Source: Amycolatopsis aidingensis (GTDB lineage: Bacteria; Actinomycetota; Actinomycetes; Mycobacteriales; Pseudonocardiaceae). Taken from it: 64,000 bases of DNA. Positions 62,284-64,000 of the stretch are shown piece after piece (within the stretch, counting starts at the first letter, position 1; every line of letters starts with the position of its first letter). The position numbers and the translations under genes are program-made. The stretch covers positions 3,384,001-3,448,000 of the forward strand of contig NZ_CP076538.1 of the NCBI RefSeq assembly GCF_018885265.1. The letters run 5' to 3'. The notes below the pieces were generated by a model, which was not told the DNA's origin, did no database searches, and was given only the letters and a program-made list of their open reading frames with translations.

Positions 62284-64000
62284 CCACGGCGGGACACGTC
62301 GATCATGGCAAGTCCACTCTGGTGCACCGGCTCACCGGCACCTGGCCGGACCGGCTGGCCGAGGAGAACCGGCGCGGGCTCACCATCGAGCTGGGGTTCG
62401 CCTGGACCGAGGTGCCAGCGGGCAGGCTCGCGTTCGTCGATGTTCCCGGCCACCAGCGATTCGTGCCGAACATGCTGGCCGGGATCGGCCCGGTGGTCGC
62501 GGTGCTGTTCGTGGTGGCCGCCGACGAGGGCTGGATGGCGCAGTCGGCGGAGCATCTGGCCGCACTGGACGCGCTCGGTGTGCGGCACGGCCTGCTGGCG
62601 GTGACCAAATCGGACCGTGCCGATCCCGGCCCGGTGGCCGAGGCCGCCCGCGAACAGCTGGCGGGCACCAGCCTCGGCGCGGTGACGGCGGTGGCGGTCA
62701 GCGGGCGCACCGGCGAGGGACTCCCGCGGCTGCGCGCCGAGCTGGACGCGCTGGCGCGCGGGCTGCCCGAACCGGACCGCACCGCCGATGTCCGCCTGTG
62801 GGTGGACCGCGCGTTCACCGTACGGGGCGCGGGCACCGTGGTGACCGGAACGTTGCCGCAGGGCACGATCGAGGTCGGCGACGAACTCCTCGTCGCGGGC
62901 GAGGCGCAGCGGGTGCGGGTGCGCGGCCTGCAGTCGCTTGGCACCGAGGTGGGCTCCGCCACGGCCGTGGCGCGGGTGGCGGTCAACCTACGCGGCATCG
63001 ATCCGGCCGCGGTCGGCAGGGGAGCGGCCCTGCTGACGCCCGGCGCCTGGCTGACGACCGACGAGCTGGACGTACGGCTGCGCGGGGACGAGCCGGCCTG
63101 GCTGCCCCGCGAGGTCATGCTGCACGTGGGTTCGGCCGCGATACCGGCCAGGGTCCGCGCACTTGGCAGGACCACCGCGCGGCTGTCCCTGCGCACCGGG
63201 CTGCCGCTGCGGGTTGGCGATGTCGGACTGCTGCGCGACCCGGGGCGGCACCGTATCGCCGCCGGGGCCGAGGTACTGGACATCCGCCCGCCCTCGCTAC
63301 ACCGCCGGGGCGCCGCCAGGGCACGGGCGCAGGAGCTCGCGCATGCCGATGCCACGGATCTGGCCGAGGCGACGCTGCGGCGTCGTGGTTTCGTGCCGGC
63401 CGGACAGCTGCGCGCGATGGGGCTGCCCGCCACCGCCGGGATGGTCCGGCACGACTGGGTCGCCGACCCCTCGCTGTGGTCCGCGCTGCCCGCCAGGGCC
63501 CGTCGGCAGATGGCCGAGTGGCAGCGGGCGAACCCGCTGGCCCCAGGGATGCCCGCCGAGGCGCTGCGCGAGCGGCTCGGGTTGCCCGCGGCGCGGCTGC
63601 TGCCGGAGGCGCTCATCGGCACCGGGCTGACCCTCCGGGACGGCCTGGTGCACGACCCATCGGCCGCGCCGCTGCCCCCCGCGGTGCGGCGCGCGGTGGA
63701 GGTGCTGGAACAGCGGCTAGCCGACCAGCCCTTCCGCGCCCCGGAGGCGGGCGAGCTCGCCGAACTCGGCCTCGGCGCCAGGGAGCTCGCGGCCGCGGTG
63801 CGCGCGGGCAGGCTGACCCGGATCGGAGACGGCATCGTGCTCGGCCCCGGCGTCGTGGCCAAGGCTCTCGGTGTGCTCGCCGGGCTGTCCCAGCCGTTCA
63901 CCGTCAGCCAGGCCCGCAAAGCACTGGACACCACCCGGCGAGTCGCCATCCCCCTGCTGGAACACCTCGACGTCCACGGCCACACCGAGCACCTCCCGGA
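62271..64000 (+). CDS. selB: Selenocysteine-specific elongation factor (cut by right edge)
   Basis: The first 576 codons of SelB, open to the window end. GTPase motifs: AGHVDHGKST (G1), GLTIELGFAW (G2 region), FVDVPGHQRF (G3) and VTKSDR (G4, Lys-Ser-Asp replacing NKxD). Domain 2 follows with FTVRGAGTVVTGTLPQGTI, then domain 3 and winged-helix repeats (from about residue 420, EATLRRRGFVPAG onward) that bind the SECIS hairpin of selenoprotein mRNAs. Its ATG overlaps the end of selA. A further winged-helix segment is expected beyond the edge. Confidence 0.95.
   Translation, partial: MYVVATAGHVDHGKSTLVHRLTGTWPDRLAEENRRGLTIELGFAWTEVPAGRLAFVDVPGHQRFVPNMLAGIGPVVAVLFVVAADEGWMAQSAEHLAALDALGVRHGLLAVTKSDRADPGPVAEAAREQLAGTSLGAVTAVAVSGRTGEGLPRLRAELDALARGLPEPDRTADVRLWVDRAFTVRGAGTVVTGTLPQGTIEVGDELLVAGEAQRVRVRGLQSLGTEVGSATAVARVAVNLRGIDPAAVGRGAALLTPGAWLTTDELDVRLRGDEPAWLPREVMLHVGSAAIPARVRALGRTTARLSLRTGLPLRVGDVGLLRDPGRHRIAAGAEVLDIRPPSLHRRGAARARAQELAHADATDLAEATLRRRGFVPAGQLRAMGLPATAGMVRHDWVADPSLWSALPARARRQMAEWQRANPLAPGMPAEALRERLGLPAARLLPEALIGTGLTLRDGLVHDPSAAPLPPAVRRAVEVLEQRLADQPFRAPEAGELAELGLGARELAAAVRAGRLTRIGDGIVLGPGVVAKALGVLAGLSQPFTVSQARKALDTTRRVAIPLLEHLDVHGHTEHLP

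Overview
The window is high-GC actinobacterial DNA. Gene content fits a Pseudonocardiaceae-like filamentous actinomycete (an Amycolatopsis/Prauserella/Saccharomonospora type host is an inference): modular type I polyketide synthases (PKS), deoxysugar genes, homodimeric pyruvate dehydrogenase E1, a DevS/DosS-type GAF kinase, a 13E12-type HNH protein and a full selenocysteine locus.

Positions 1-41505 are the right part of a glycosylated polyketide cluster. The left arm has the end of a glycosyltransferase, a Tat-exported alpha/beta hydrolase, a glucose-1-phosphate thymidylyltransferase and an EryBII-type sugar reductase on the + strand, then an aminotransferase and an NDP-hexose 2,3-dehydratase on the - strand. 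Together they predict a 4-amino-2,4,6-trideoxyhexose, of the kind seen in vicenistatin. Two giant PKS genes follow on the + strand. PKS A (6479-25702) holds modules 1-4 and is broken by six single-base frameshifts. PKS B (25741-41505) is intact and holds modules 5-7. I number modules within the window only. Both proteins carry N- and C-terminal docking regions and there is no loading module or thioesterase, so more PKS genes must lie outside, probably to the left. Predicted modules: 1 and 2 KS-AT(malonyl)-DH-KR-ACP; 3 KS-AT(methylmalonyl)-KR(A type)-ACP; 4 KS-AT(malonyl)-KR (catalytic Ser replaced)-ACP; 5 KS-AT(malonyl)-DH-KR-ACP; 6 KS-AT (unusual non-malonyl)-DH-KR-ACP; 7 KS-AT(malonyl)-DH-KR-ACP. 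An 18-bp perfect hairpin at 41509-41554 marks the right end of the cluster.

Positions 41556-49140 are a polyol-use locus: a leftward operon (mannitol-type PTS EIIBC, EIIA, zinc dehydrogenase) and a rightward operon (lipoprotein binding protein, two ABC permeases, inositol-monophosphatase-family enzyme), separated by a 0.6-kb region with palindromic operator candidates.

Positions 49156-64000 are chromosomal genes: a twice-frameshifted GAF histidine kinase, a secreted HAF-repeat protein, aceE facing away from a pyruvate-oxidase-like enzyme, a small membrane protein, a helix-hairpin-helix protein, an HNH/DUF222 protein, a Rho-N-like small protein, a STAS anti-sigma antagonist, and the selenocysteine set selD, tRNA-Sec (UCA), selA and selB (cut by the right edge).

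The most unusual feature is a mosaic inside PKS A. Near-identical blocks with G/T-rich codon use, unlike the surrounding C-ending codons, are shared between modules 1 and 2, which suggests recent gene conversion or intragenic duplication. All eight apparent frameshifts in the window are one-base losses, seven of them in G or C runs, so sequence error is the simplest explanation.
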